From an uncultured bacterium (GTDB lineage: Bacteria; Verrucomicrobiota; Verrucomicrobiia; Opitutales; Intestinicryptomonadaceae), in the NCBI GenBank assembly GCA_905214995.1, contig CAJMOT010000001.1, positions 1-59,140 of the forward strand: a stretch of 59,140 bases of DNA, in the 5' to 3' direction. The notes below the pieces were generated by a model. The model had not been told where the DNA came from and made no database searches. It saw only the letters and a program-made list of their open reading frames with translations. Below, piece after piece: positions 42,169-51,404 of the stretch (within the stretch, counting starts at the first letter, position 1; each line of letters begins with the position of its first letter). The translations under genes and the position numbers were made by a program.

Positions 42169-44010
42169 TTATTTTCCGCCCCCTTCGGATTCGCCCGGGT
42201 CGTAGAGCTCGTCGATGTTCCAGATCACGGAGCCGACCGGAGGCACGCGCACGTTGCGCCATTTCTCGGATACTCCCGAATAGCTCATAGGGGTGACGAG
42301 GAAGAGGAGGGGAAGCTCCCTCGAAAATATGTTTTGCATTTCGTCTACGAGCGCCTTGCGCCTGGCGGGGTCGAATTCGACCTCTTGGGCGTCCATTATT
42401 TCGTCGACGCGCCTTTCCCACTCGGTGGCGGGCGACTTTTGGCGGGGATTCCAGACGTGCAGAAAGCCGTCGGAGCGGTAGATGGCCTTGCCTCCCGACG
42501 GATCGCCGCCGCCGGTGAACCCCATGAGGGCGGCTTCGTATTCAAACGTGTTGTCGATTTTTGAAATCATCGTGCCGAAATCCATGAATTTCAGCCTCAC
42601 CTCTATGCCTATCGCCCTCATGTTCTCAACGAAGGTCGTGGACATTGCGGTCGCGTTTTGCGAGCCGTCCGCGACGATGAACTCGAATTCCACGCGGTTT
42701 TTTTGCGGGTCGAGCAGCCTTCCGGAGGCGTCGTAGGAAAATCCCTGGGATATCAGCATCTGCCGCGCCGATTCGGGGTCGTAGGAGTATTTTGGGGTGT
42801 CGGGGTTGTGCCATTTTTTGTTGGCGGGCGAGATTATCCCGTCGAGCTTTCTGGCGCGTCCGAACCACACGCTTTTTATCAGCCCGTCGCGGTCGACCGC
42901 CTTCATTACCGCCCTCCGAAATTCGGGGTTGGAGAACCATTTGAGCTTGTGCGGGGCGACATAGGGTTTGCCGCCCTCCGCCGAGCCCGGGTTGAGGTTG
43001 AACCACACGAAGAAAATTCCGGTGTCCGGGCCGCGCTCGTAAATTTTGAATTTGTAGGTTTCGGCGTAGTTTTTGACCCAGGCGTAGTCGTTTGCGCCCA
43101 CATTTGAGGCGTCGCACTGGCCCGTGGCGAAAAGTATTGTCGATGTGTTGGCGTCGGCGACGAACTTGTATATTAGAAAGTCTATGTAGGGCAGGCGGTT
43201 GCCCTTTTTGTCAGCCCGCCAGTAGTGCGGGTTGGGCTTGAGCGCGAGGCGCTCTCCGGGCTTGTAGGAGAAAATCTGGAACGGCCCCGACGCCGCGATT
43301 TCCGACGGGTTGGAAATCGCCGTCTGCGTGGACCACGCCCGCTGGAACGAGCCGTCCGCCGCCGCCTTTTCGAGGCGGTGTTTTGGCAGTATTCCCACAA
43401 ATCCTATGTCGGTGAGAAACGGCGCATAGGCCTTTTTTGTCGAAAACTCTACGGAGTACTTGCCGGTTTTTTTGAATTTTACGGGCTCTCCGCCTATCGT
43501 GTACTGGCCCGCGTACCTCGACGGATAGCGCAGCAGCGGCCTGCCGGTCGACTTGTCCGCAAGCGGCTTCCCGTCTTCGCCGAGGCTCGGGGCGAATATC
43601 GTCTCGAAAGTGAATATCACGTCGTCCGCCGTGATTTCGACCCCGTCGCTGAATTTTACGCCCTCGCGCAGGTCGAACCGGTAGGTTTTCTTGTCTTCCG
43701 ATATTGTCCACGATTTCGCGAGCGCGGGAATCGGGTTCATGGTGAAGGGGTCGACCGTCACGAGGGGCGAGAGGATAAGGTCGATTATCTGCGACGAGTA
43801 GGCGTCGGTCGCGATGAGCGGGTTGAAAGTTTTGGGTTCCTGCGAGGCGGCGAGGACGAATACGCCCCCGTAGTTCCCGGGGGTACATTCGGATATTTCG
43901 GCGTCCGCGGGCAGGGGAAATTCTCCGCGCCGTATTTCCGGAGGCCGCGAGCACGCGCACAGGCCCGCGGAGAGTAGGATAACTGCGGCTTTCGCGGCGC
44001 GGAATGTCAT
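42169..44010 (-). CDS. Peptide-binding lipoprotein of the ABC importer (SBP family 5)
   Basis: A 613-residue extracellular solute-binding protein of the OppA/DppA family with lipobox LSAGLCAC. Family segments: GGVFVLAASQEPKTFNPL, VFTFETIFA-type lobes, AWSTQTAISNPSEIAASGPF, and YDPESARQMLISQGF. It would deliver oligopeptides or similar ligands to the fused permease immediately downstream. Its ATG overlaps the tatC stop (ATGA), so the importer is coupled to the Tat gene upstream. Confidence 0.92.
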   Translation of the reverse strand: MTFRAAKAAVILLSAGLCACSRPPEIRRGEFPLPADAEISECTPGNYGGVFVLAASQEPKTFNPLIATDAYSSQIIDLILSPLVTVDPFTMNPIPALAKSWTISEDKKTYRFDLREGVKFSDGVEITADDVIFTFETIFAPSLGEDGKPLADKSTGRPLLRYPSRYAGQYTIGGEPVKFKKTGKYSVEFSTKKAYAPFLTDIGFVGILPKHRLEKAAADGSFQRAWSTQTAISNPSEIAASGPFQIFSYKPGERLALKPNPHYWRADKKGNRLPYIDFLIYKFVADANTSTILFATGQCDASNVGANDYAWVKNYAETYKFKIYERGPDTGIFFVWFNLNPGSAEGGKPYVAPHKLKWFSNPEFRRAVMKAVDRDGLIKSVWFGRARKLDGIISPANKKWHNPDTPKYSYDPESARQMLISQGFSYDASGRLLDPQKNRVEFEFIVADGSQNATAMSTTFVENMRAIGIEVRLKFMDFGTMISKIDNTFEYEAALMGFTGGGDPSGGKAIYRSDGFLHVWNPRQKSPATEWERRVDEIMDAQEVEFDPARRKALVDEMQNIFSRELPLLFLVTPMSYSGVSEKWRNVRVPPVGSVIWNIDELYDPGESEGGGK

Positions 44011-45413
44011 CGGTCGCCGGCTTCCTCCGGAGGTTTGGAATCTCCGCCGCCGTTCTTCCCCGCAGGCGGAGGATTCGTTTCGGATTCCGCCGCGCTTTCC
44101 GCAGCCTCCGCGGAGTCGTTGAGGCTCCAGTCGGGCGTCATGAACGACGTGTCGGGACGGTTGAGGTTCCAGTCCGGGCCGAAGTCCGGAACGGGGCGCG
44201 CCAGCCTGCCGTAGTCTATGTAGGAGTCCATCTTGTAGTCCTCCTCGTAATATCCCATGCCGTAGTCGTCAACCCTGTTCGGGTCGTAGTCTTCCGGAAG
44301 CTCGTAGTGCGAACGGTCGATATGCCCGAATTCCCCCTCGGGCTCGGATACCGCCTCCGCTCCGCCTTCGGCTTCGAGCCTTTCCGCCTCCTCTTCGGCG
44401 AGGCGCTCCTTTGCGACGGTTTTGGCGTATTCCCGCATCTGCTTTTGCTCTTCGATTTCCTCGAGCCGCTCCCTTTCGGCGTCGCGGCGCAGCTTGGCGT
44501 TGCGCATTTTTTCCCCGAGCCTCAGCGCGACTTCGTACATCAGGTAGAGCGGAATGGTGAGCGACACCTGCGTAATGGCGTCCGGAGGCGTTATGACGGT
44601 TGCGAAAATGAGGATTATCAAAAACACCATGCGGCGGTTGCTTTTCAGCCATGCGGTGTCGAGTATCCCGAGGTATATCAGTATGAACTCCACGAGGGGG
44701 AGCTCGAACGTCACTCCGACCGCCATCGTCAGGAATATCACCATGCTGTAATACGACTGCGCGTCGGGGAACATCTCCATCTGCATTCCCTGGGACATCC
44801 ACGACATGAACGCTATCCCCATCGGCAGCATGAAGAAAAACGCGAAGCACACGCCCACCGCGAACAGGAATATCGCCGCAATGATTCCCGGGCGCAGCAT
44901 TGCGAGCTCCTCCTTTTTAAGCCCGGGCGCGACGAAGCGCGCCGAAAAGTAGAACGCCGCCGGCAGCGACAGCCCGAGCGCCCCGAGGAACCCGACGTAA
45001 AAATACACCACTATCGGGGTTGTGAACGACATCGAGCGCAGCTTGATGTCGGCGTACCACGGACTTGCGGGCTTTTTGTCCTTGAACAGGACGATGGAAT
45101 CGTCTTTGGGCTCTATGTAGTACGGGCCTGTTTTCGTCTTGCCGTCTCCTCCGTCGGGGACGAGGTACACAGGGCCTATGCGCTCGGTCTTTACGTCCGT
45201 CACCTGCTCGTCGCCGACCCAATTCGCGAGGATTTCCTTGGCGGAATTGAGCGGGTAGAGCATCATGGAGTTGAAGTAGTGGAAGAATGCCAGCACGAAC
45301 ACCAGCGCCGCGGAGAAGAACGCCAGAATTTTGATTATGACGAACCTCATTTCCTCGAGGTGTTCGAGGAACGTCATTTCGGACGGGTCGTTTTCCTGGG
45401 ATTCTTCCGGCAT
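44007..45413 (-). CDS. tatC: Sec-independent protein translocase TatC with long insert and tail
   Basis: TatC recognises twin-arginine signal peptides. 468 residues against about 250 in E. coli. Core features: cytoplasmic N-terminus FLEHLEEMR, helices from about 24-47, 132-155, 177-200, 222-245 and onward, and the VITPPDAITQ segment before the last helix. Two additions: the first periplasmic loop is about 85 residues (48-132) rather than roughly 27, and a 165-residue charged C-terminal tail (304-468) is coiled-coil rich, then Pro/Asp/Tyr-rich. tatA/tatB are not in the window. It sits 6 nt after pheT and 4-nt overlaps the binding-protein gene. Confidence 0.93.
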   Translation of the reverse strand: MPEESQENDPSEMTFLEHLEEMRFVIIKILAFFSAALVFVLAFFHYFNSMMLYPLNSAKEILANWVGDEQVTDVKTERIGPVYLVPDGGDGKTKTGPYYIEPKDDSIVLFKDKKPASPWYADIKLRSMSFTTPIVVYFYVGFLGALGLSLPAAFYFSARFVAPGLKKEELAMLRPGIIAAIFLFAVGVCFAFFFMLPMGIAFMSWMSQGMQMEMFPDAQSYYSMVIFLTMAVGVTFELPLVEFILIYLGILDTAWLKSNRRMVFLIILIFATVITPPDAITQVSLTIPLYLMYEVALRLGEKMRNAKLRRDAERERLEEIEEQKQMREYAKTVAKERLAEEEAERLEAEGGAEAVSEPEGEFGHIDRSHYELPEDYDPNRVDDYGMGYYEEDYKMDSYIDYGRLARPVPDFGPDWNLNRPDTSFMTPDWSLNDSAEAAESAAESETNPPPAGKNGGGDSKPPEEAGDR

Positions 45414-45419
45414 GGGCCT

Positions 45420-47870
45420 TTACTGGGCGCGCAGTTTGCGCTTCTTGGAGAGCTCTTGGCAAATGGCGTCGAAAACCCCGTTCACCTCTTCGGTTTGCAG
45501 GGTTTTTTCGCCCGAGCGGAAGCGCAGGGCGCATGCGAGGCTCTTGAAGCCTTCCGGGACGCCCTTGCCGCGGTAGATGTCGAATATCGCGCATGATTCG
45601 AGCTCGAATCCCTTGCCCTTTGTCTTTTGTCCGGCGATTTTTACGATTTCGTCGGAGACGTTCTTGGCGGGCTCCGAATCTTCGACTATCACGGCGAGGT
45701 CGCGCGACGAGGGCGGGAAAGACGGGAAAGCCTTGAATTTTTCGGCGGACTTTTTGCGCCCCGCCACGTCAGGGCGGAAGGAGATTTCGCCCGCCCATAC
45801 GGTCTTGTCTATTCCGCGCCCGCGCAGGTGCGCCACGGAGACCGCGCCGAACCTGACTCTGAAGCCCTCGCGCTTTTCGGAGCCGCAGCCGGCGGCGAAT
45901 CCCGCCTCCCATACGGGTTCGCCCTCAACTTGCGAGAAATTCAGCCGCCCCGCGTCCACCCCGAGAATCGAGAGCAGGTCGCATGCAAGCCGCTTGGCGG
46001 CGTAGAAATCGGGCCGCGCGGGCTCTCGCCACGAAGTTTCGGAGGCGCCGGAGACGAGAACGAACGCCGTCGCCGAGAGCTCCGAAATTTCCCCCGAGGC
46101 GTCGGGCCTGAAAATCTCGCCGTTTTCGAAGAATCCGAAAAATCCGTTGGCGTTGGAAAGGTTGGTCGCCGCGGCGTCGAGAAGCCCGTCTATGAGCGAT
46201 GCCCTGAGGCTGTCCTGGTCGGAGGTCAGGGGGTTTGCGAGCTTGAGGAGCTCGGAACCGGCGTAGAGAAGGGCCTGTTTGGAGCTGTCTTTGAGCGTGT
46301 AGTTTTGGCACTCGTTTAGCCCGCGGGAGCAGAGGTAGTCGGCGGCGGCGCAGTTGTATTTAAAGAGCGGGTCGTCGTCGCGTATGAGAGCCTGCGAGAT
46401 TACGGGGACTTCCGGAATCCTGTCGGAGCCTATCATGCGCACGTATTCCTCCACGAGATCAATCGGCCTGTCGACGTCGCTTCTGAAAGTCGGGACATTC
46501 ACCTTCCACTTGCCGTCTCCGGCGCTTTCCACGCCGAATCCGAGGCTGCGGAACACCCTTTCGATTTCCTCCGAAGGGGCCTCGAAACCGATGCTGTCCT
46601 CTATGAATTTTCGGGAGATTTCGATGTCGCGCGCCGCCCTCGGAGCCGAGCCTACAAGGCACGCGGTCTCGACGATTTCGCCACCCGCGGTTTCGGCGAT
46701 GAGGTCGGCGGCGCGGCGCGCGGCCTCGAGCGTTCCTTGCGGGTCCACGTCGCGCGCAAAGCGATACGAGGAATCCGTGCTTATGGAGTACTTGCGGCTC
46801 GTCGAGCGGATATTGCCCGGGTTGAAATAGGCGGCCTCGATCACGACGTCGGCGGTGTCGTCCTCGACTTCCGAGTTCAGCCCGCCCATAACGCCCGCCA
46901 TAGCCACCGCGCGGGAGCCGTCGCATATCAGCGTCACATCCGTAGAAAGCGTGTGGATCTTTTCGTCGAGGGTCTGGATTTTTTCGCCCTCTTCCGCTTG
47001 GCGGACTATGATTTTCCCGCCGCTTATCCGGCGTGCGTCGAAGGCGTGCAGGGGCTGCCCGTACTCCATAAGAACGTAGTTGGTGACGTCCACGACATTG
47101 TTTATGGAGCGCAGCCCCGCGGCTTCGAGGTCGCGGCGCATCCATTCCGGCGACGGGGCTATTTTTACGCCCTTTACGGACACCGCGCAGTACATCGGGC
47201 AGTTGGGCGTTTTGAGTTCGACGGACTCGAGCAGCCCGCCCGCAGGCGCGGCGGAATATTTTGGATTATATTTGAGTTCGGGTTTTTTAAATTGCCTTCC
47301 GAATTTCGCGGCAAGCTCCCGCGCGATTCCGATGTGGCTTAGGCAGTCGCCCCGGTTTGCGGTGAGCTCTATTTCAAACACAGTGTCGGAGTCGGTGAAA
47401 ACGTCGTTTATCGGAGTCCCGATTTCGGGGCGGCTTTCGAGTATCAGCAGGCCGCTGTGGTCCTGCCCGAGGCCGAGCTCTCGCGCGGAGCACATCATGC
47501 CGTTGCTCTCGACGCCGCGGAGTTTCGAGACCTTTATCTCGAAGCCCTTTCCGTCTTCCGTCGGGAGCTTTGCGCCGGCGAGCGCAACGGGAACCCTGTC
47601 GCCGACTTTGTAATTCGACGCGCCGCACACGATTTGTATCGGGTCGGAGTGGGGAGAGACTTTCACCATGCAGACGCCGAGATGGTCGGAGTCCGGGTGG
47701 GGCTCGCGCGAGAGTATTTCGCCGACTACCACGCGGTCGAGCTGCTTGAGCCCGAGAGTCTCGACGCTTTCGACCTCCAGCCCGAGCATCGGCAGAGCCT
47801 CCGCGATTTCTTCTGCGGAAATCCCGCCGAGGTCCGCGTATTTGTTAAGCCATTTCAAACTTGCCTTCAT
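45420..47870 (-). CDS. pheT: Phenylalanyl-tRNA synthetase beta subunit
   Basis: 816-residue beta chain of the (alpha-beta)2 enzyme. Order: N-terminal domain with the EMAP-like tRNA-binding fold (VVVGEILSREPHPDSDHL), B3/B4 editing domain (NRGDCLSHIGIARELAAKFG, NVVDVTNYVLMEYGQPLHAFDA), B5, an inactive catalytic core, and the C-terminal anticodon-binding FDX-ACB domain (FPPSSRDLAVIV to ALRFRSGEKTL). Lies 16 nt after pheS. Confidence 0.96.
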   Translation of the reverse strand: MKASLKWLNKYADLGGISAEEIAEALPMLGLEVESVETLGLKQLDRVVVGEILSREPHPDSDHLGVCMVKVSPHSDPIQIVCGASNYKVGDRVPVALAGAKLPTEDGKGFEIKVSKLRGVESNGMMCSARELGLGQDHSGLLILESRPEIGTPINDVFTDSDTVFEIELTANRGDCLSHIGIARELAAKFGRQFKKPELKYNPKYSAAPAGGLLESVELKTPNCPMYCAVSVKGVKIAPSPEWMRRDLEAAGLRSINNVVDVTNYVLMEYGQPLHAFDARRISGGKIIVRQAEEGEKIQTLDEKIHTLSTDVTLICDGSRAVAMAGVMGGLNSEVEDDTADVVIEAAYFNPGNIRSTSRKYSISTDSSYRFARDVDPQGTLEAARRAADLIAETAGGEIVETACLVGSAPRAARDIEISRKFIEDSIGFEAPSEEIERVFRSLGFGVESAGDGKWKVNVPTFRSDVDRPIDLVEEYVRMIGSDRIPEVPVISQALIRDDDPLFKYNCAAADYLCSRGLNECQNYTLKDSSKQALLYAGSELLKLANPLTSDQDSLRASLIDGLLDAAATNLSNANGFFGFFENGEIFRPDASGEISELSATAFVLVSGASETSWREPARPDFYAAKRLACDLLSILGVDAGRLNFSQVEGEPVWEAGFAAGCGSEKREGFRVRFGAVSVAHLRGRGIDKTVWAGEISFRPDVAGRKKSAEKFKAFPSFPPSSRDLAVIVEDSEPAKNVSDEIVKIAGQKTKGKGFELESCAIFDIYRGKGVPEGFKSLACALRFRSGEKTLQTEEVNGVFDAICQELSKKRKLRAQ

Positions 47871-47886
47871 TGTGGGGTTCTCCTTG

Positions 47887-48933
47887 TTATCTCGAGCGGA
47901 ATTGGCGCAGAAAGCGCACGTCGTTGGCGTAGAAGTGGCGGATGTCGTCTATCGAGTGCATCAGCATCGCCACCCTTTCGACCCCGAGCCCGAAGGCGTA
48001 CCCGCCGTATTCTTTCGGGTCGAGGCCGACGTTTTCAAGCACGTTGGGGTCGACCATTCCGCAACCCATTATCTCTATCCACCTGCCGCTTAGCCTGCCG
48101 ATGTCGGAGCTCATGAAATCCACCTCAAAGCTCGGCTCGGTGAAGGGGAAAAAGCTCGGGCGCAGGCGCGTCTTGGCGGATTTGCCGAACAGGTTTTTGA
48201 AGAGGTAGTCGAGTATCGCCTTCAAGTCGGTGAGCTTTACGCCCCTGTCCACACAGAGGCATTCTATCTGGTGGAAATTCGCGGAGTGCGTGGCGTCCAC
48301 GGTGTCGCGGCGGAACGCGCGGCCCGGCGCCATTATCCTGATAGGCGCGCCCTCCTTCATCATCGCGCGTATCTGCACGCTCGAGGTGTGGCTGCGCAAA
48401 AGGTAGAGCTCGTCCGCATGCTTCGAGACGTTGGATACTTTCGCCCCGCGCGGCATAAACAGGGTGTCCTGCGCGTCGCGTGCGGGGTGGTTGGCGGGAG
48501 TGTTGAGCGCGTCAAAACAATACCACTCCGTCTCGAGGTCGGAGGCTTCGGCGACGGTGAAGCCGGCGCGCTTGAAGATGTCGCAGATTTTGCGGATTGT
48601 GGCGGTGAGCGGGTGGATTGTCCCGCGGGCTTCTCCGCAAGGGGGAAGGGTGGCGTCGGGCTTGTCTCCGAGCGCCTTCGCCATTTCCGCGTTCTCGAGG
48701 CGCGCGTAGGCTTCGGCGATGAGCGGCTCTATCTGCGATTTCGCGAGGTTTATGAGCTTGCCGACGGCGGGGCGCTGCGCCTTGTCGAGGGCGGGTATAA
48801 GCTTCATCGCGGCGGTGAGTTCGCCTTTGGGCCCCGTTATCGATGCGGAAATTTCCGCGACTTCGGTCTTGGTCTTCGCGGCGGGCAGGGCCGCCTTCGC
48901 CCTCGCCAAAATTTCGTTGATTTTGTTTTCCAT
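47887..48933 (-). CDS. pheS: Phenylalanyl-tRNA synthetase alpha subunit
   Basis: Catalytic subunit of 348 residues. An N-terminal coiled-coil arm binds tRNA, then come class II motif 2 (FRRDTVDATHSANFHQIE) and motif 3 (GLGVERVAMLMHSIDDIRHF). The ATG at 48933 starts MENKINEILARAK; the frame stays open to 49305, but that stretch is an untranslated leader with a GC hairpin. First gene of the pheS-pheT-tatC-importer operon. Confidence 0.96.
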   Translation of the reverse strand: MENKINEILARAKAALPAAKTKTEVAEISASITGPKGELTAAMKLIPALDKAQRPAVGKLINLAKSQIEPLIAEAYARLENAEMAKALGDKPDATLPPCGEARGTIHPLTATIRKICDIFKRAGFTVAEASDLETEWYCFDALNTPANHPARDAQDTLFMPRGAKVSNVSKHADELYLLRSHTSSVQIRAMMKEGAPIRIMAPGRAFRRDTVDATHSANFHQIECLCVDRGVKLTDLKAILDYLFKNLFGKSAKTRLRPSFFPFTEPSFEVDFMSSDIGRLSGRWIEIMGCGMVDPNVLENVGLDPKEYGGYAFGLGVERVAMLMHSIDDIRHFYANDVRFLRQFRSR

Positions 48934-48962
48934 GTCGATTGAAAACTTTCCGTTTGAAAATG

Positions 48963-48993
48963 AAAAGGCGCGCGCTCCGCACGCGGCGCGCGC
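48963..48993 (-). promoter_or_regulatory. GC hairpin in the pheS leader, possible attenuator
   Basis: A perfect 8-bp alternating GC stem (48968-48975 with 48986-48993) with a 10-nt loop is followed on the minus strand by CTTTTCATTTTC, about 30 nt before the pheS ATG. A terminator-like hairpin inside a synthetase leader fits attenuation, but no Phe-rich leader peptide or T-box element could be recognised, so its role is open. Confidence 0.4.
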
Positions 48994-49227
48994 GTTTAAA
49001 TTGGTACAGTCAATTTCTTCGGGGGCGAATAGGCAAGCATTTTCTGACGCGCCGGAACGCATTGTTTCGTGGGATTTCGCAAAATAATTTTCCCGCGCGT
49101 TTCTTTCCGGCGGCTGAAAGGGAAATATGGCATATATTCGCGGCGGATTTCCCGAATTATCCGCCTGCCGATTGTCTTGTTTTGCGCGCGCGGCCTTTTG
49201 CGGCAACGGCGCAAAAGCCCCAGGCGG

Positions 49228-49258
49228 CAAAAAAGGCGCGCCCGTCGCGGAGCGCGCC
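49228..49258 (-). terminator. Intrinsic terminator of rpmI-rplT
   Basis: Perfect 7-bp stem GGCGCGC/GCGCGCC (49235-49241 with 49252-49258), 10-nt loop, and a six-T run on the minus strand (complement of 49229-49234). It lies 25 nt past the rplT stop. Confidence 0.82.
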
Positions 49259-49282
49259 TTTTTCAAAGCGGTTTTGCGGCGC

Positions 49283-49642
49283 CTATTTCTTAATGGAGTC
49301 CACAACTTTTTTGACGAGGGCGGCGAAAGCGGCTTCGTCGTTTATGGCAAGCTCCGAGAGCTGCTTTCTGTCCATCTCGATGTTGAGATTTTTGAGCGCG
49401 CCCATGAATACGCTGTATTTCAGGCCGGCGGCGCGGCAGGCGGCGTTGATTCTGGTTATCCAGAGGCTGCGGAATTCGCGGCGGCGAACCCTGCGATCCC
49501 TGTACGCGTATTTGCCCGCGTGCTTTACGGCGTCTTTCGCGTAGCGGAAGAGGCGCGACTTGTTTCCGAAATAGCCCCTCGCCGACTTCAGCGTGCGCAG
49601 CCTGCGCTTGCGGGAAGCTACCGAACTTGTTACTCTTGGCAT
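49283..49642 (-). CDS. rplT: Large-subunit ribosomal protein bL20
   Basis: 119-residue basic rRNA-binding protein needed for early 50S assembly. The N-terminal MPRVTSSVASRKRRLRTLK and ARGYFGNKSRLFRYAK are canonical, as is the globular ITRINAACRAAGLKYS. It follows rpmI in the usual order with an 80-nt gap. Confidence 0.97.
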   Translation of the reverse strand: MPRVTSSVASRKRRLRTLKSARGYFGNKSRLFRYAKDAVKHAGKYAYRDRRVRRREFRSLWITRINAACRAAGLKYSVFMGALKNLNIEMDRKQLSELAINDEAAFAALVKKVVDSIKK

Positions 49643-49722
49643 GTTTGTTTCTCCTTGATTTTATTTTTGGTCGCCTGGGGGTCGCCTTCACCCTTGCGGC
49701 GCGGTTGCGTTTTGTGCTTCGA

Positions 49723-49914
49723 TTACGCGAACGGAACGGCCTTTTTGACGATCGCCGCGATTCCGGGGGTCACCGGCTTGTCGTGCCCCATTGCGCGCTT
49801 CTGCTTGACGCTCTTTGCGACGAGCAGGTGGCGCTTCCCGGGACTGCGGCGAAGCACTTTGCCCGATGCCGTAATCTTGAAGCGTTTAGCTATGGATTTC
49901 TTAGTCTTCTGCAT
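49723..49914 (-). CDS. rpmI: Large-subunit ribosomal protein bL35
   Basis: 63-residue bL35, starting MQKTKKSIAKRFKIT and carrying the GKVLRRSPGKRHLL core and AMGHDKPV end. The longer in-frame ORF to 50154 crosses the promoter and the divergent gene, so ATG 49914 is used. infC, normally directly upstream, is absent: the next gene is divergent. Confidence 0.95.
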   Translation of the reverse strand: MQKTKKSIAKRFKITASGKVLRRSPGKRHLLVAKSVKQKRAMGHDKPVTPGIAAIVKKAVPFA

Positions 49915-49939
49915 TTCTTTTTGGATTAAGAAAGATTCC

Positions 49940-49968
49940 AATACAATGAAGTCCGCGGCGGCTGTAAA
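49940..49968 (-). promoter_or_regulatory. Promoter of rpmI-rplT
   Basis: On the minus strand TTTACA (49968-49963), a 17-nt spacer and TGTATT (49945-49940), 26 nt before the rpmI ATG. This leaves too short a leader for a classical L20 autoregulatory site, which fits the missing infC. Confidence 0.6.
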
Positions 49969-50108
49969 GCAAAAAAACCGCATTTTTTTCAAAGGGCGCG
50001 CCCCGCCGCGCGGAGTTCGCGGGGCGCATGGATGCGGAATTTGCGCCGCGGCCGCCCGCGCCTCAAAAAAGTGTTGAAGCCTTTCCCCTATTTTGGCAAA
50101 AGTCGGGA

Positions 50109-51365
50109 ATGAAAAAATCAAGTCTGACCGCGTTCGCCGCGGCGTGCGCCGCATTGCTATGCTCGTGCGGGATAATCCGCGAAACGGCCCTGAAAAACGA
50201 CGACGTCGAGCTCTGGTCGTTCGGGCAGGATCTCTCTTTCTTTTCGCAGTACGGCGTCGAAACGCTGATTCTATCGCAGGGCGATTCCGTCGTGGCGGTT
50301 TCCCCCGCGCTCCAAGCGAGGGTAATGACTTCCTCTTACGACGGTTCCAAGGGGCCGAGCCTGGGCTGGATAAACAGGGTGCAGCTGGCGTTTAAAAAGC
50401 TTGACGCGCATAAGGCGCAGATAGGCGGCGAAGACCGCTTCTGGGTGGGGCCGCAGGGCGGCGAATTTTCGATATTCTTCGAGGACGGGGCGTTGCAGAG
50501 CGAGGAAAACTGGAAAATCCCCGCCTTTATGTCGTCCGAGCCGTGGTCGCTCGTCGGCAGGAACTCCTACCGAGCCAAGTTTGAAAAGACCGCCGAGTTC
50601 GAAAACGCAAAGGGGACGAAATTCAAAATAAAGGCGGAGCGCGAAATATCGGCGCTCAACCGCAAGCACGTTTCGGACGTGCTCGGAATCGAAATTCCGG
50701 AGTCGGTAGACATGGTGGCGTTCCAGTCGTTCAACAAGCTCACGAATCTCGGGGAAAAGCCGTGGACGCCCGACGGGGGAATGCTGAACATAAGCGTGCA
50801 GTCGTGCTTCAACGCCAACCGCAAGACATACGCGTTCGTCCCGTACCGCCCGGGGGATCCTGCGGAGCTCGGCGACATTGTGCGCGACAATTTTTTCCAG
50901 ACTTCTGGCACGGGGAATTCGGACGGCAGGCTCACGGTGGATCCCGCATTTATAAAATACAAGACGGACGGCAAGGGCTTGGGCGCGATAGGAATTTCCG
51001 CGCTGCGCAGCGAGGGAATCGCCCTCGGCTTCGACGAGGCCAACAGCGTGCTGACCGTCATAATATACATAAAGCCCGCGGACAGGCGCGCGTATTTGCC
51101 GTCCTCCTGGCGCAGGGCGTCGGGAGCTTTCGACGGCGACGCCATAAGCGTGTTCAACAACGGCCCGGCGGCGGGTTCCAATGCCCCGGGGGACGCCTAT
51201 TACGAAATCTCCACCTATTCCCCCGCGCTGTCGCTCGACCCGGGCAAGTCGCAGTTCCACTTGCAGCGCACATTCCACTTCCACGGTTCGGAGTACGACT
51301 TGGGGCTGATTTCCTATAAGCTCGCGGGGATTTCCATCGGCCAGTTGCGCGGCGGCGGAAAGTAG
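50109..51365 (+). CDS. Lipoprotein resembling DUF6786
   Basis: 418-residue exported lipoprotein (lipobox LLCSCG). Conserved-looking segments: QGDSVVAVSPALQARVMTSS, GPSLGWINRVQ, GGEDRFWVGPQGGEFSIFF and HLQRTFHFHGSE. These recall the DUF6786 family of beta-sandwich (galactose-mutarotase-like) proteins common in Verrucomicrobiota and Bacteroidota, which are thought to act on carbohydrates. The family link is from memory of its pattern, and no function is demonstrated. ATG 50109 starts the signal peptide. M42 peptidase follows 39 nt downstream. Confidence 0.8.
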   Translation: MKKSSLTAFAAACAALLCSCGIIRETALKNDDVELWSFGQDLSFFSQYGVETLILSQGDSVVAVSPALQARVMTSSYDGSKGPSLGWINRVQLAFKKLDAHKAQIGGEDRFWVGPQGGEFSIFFEDGALQSEENWKIPAFMSSEPWSLVGRNSYRAKFEKTAEFENAKGTKFKIKAEREISALNRKHVSDVLGIEIPESVDMVAFQSFNKLTNLGEKPWTPDGGMLNISVQSCFNANRKTYAFVPYRPGDPAELGDIVRDNFFQTSGTGNSDGRLTVDPAFIKYKTDGKGLGAIGISALRSEGIALGFDEANSVLTVIIYIKPADRRAYLPSSWRRASGAFDGDAISVFNNGPAAGSNAPGDAYYEISTYSPALSLDPGKSQFHLQRTFHFHGSEYDLGLISYKLAGISIGQLRGGGK

Positions 51366-51404
51366 CCTTTCACATTCCGGACTTTATTCCGATAACATAA
51401 GGAC

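Larger units (their letters stand above)
48934..49282 (-). other. Intergenic rplT-pheS region
   Basis: About 350 bp holding the rplT terminator (49228-49258) at one end and a GC hairpin 30 nt before pheS at the other. Between them is a moderately AT-rich leader with a GATAAT-like patch near 49158 but no well-spaced -35. No convincing gene is seen, although the pheS frame remains open through it. Confidence 0.5.

Noticed and set aside
48934..49305. PheS N-terminal extension or Phe leader peptide
   Set aside because: The open frame contains no PheS-like sequence and lacks a Phe-rich leader before the hairpin.
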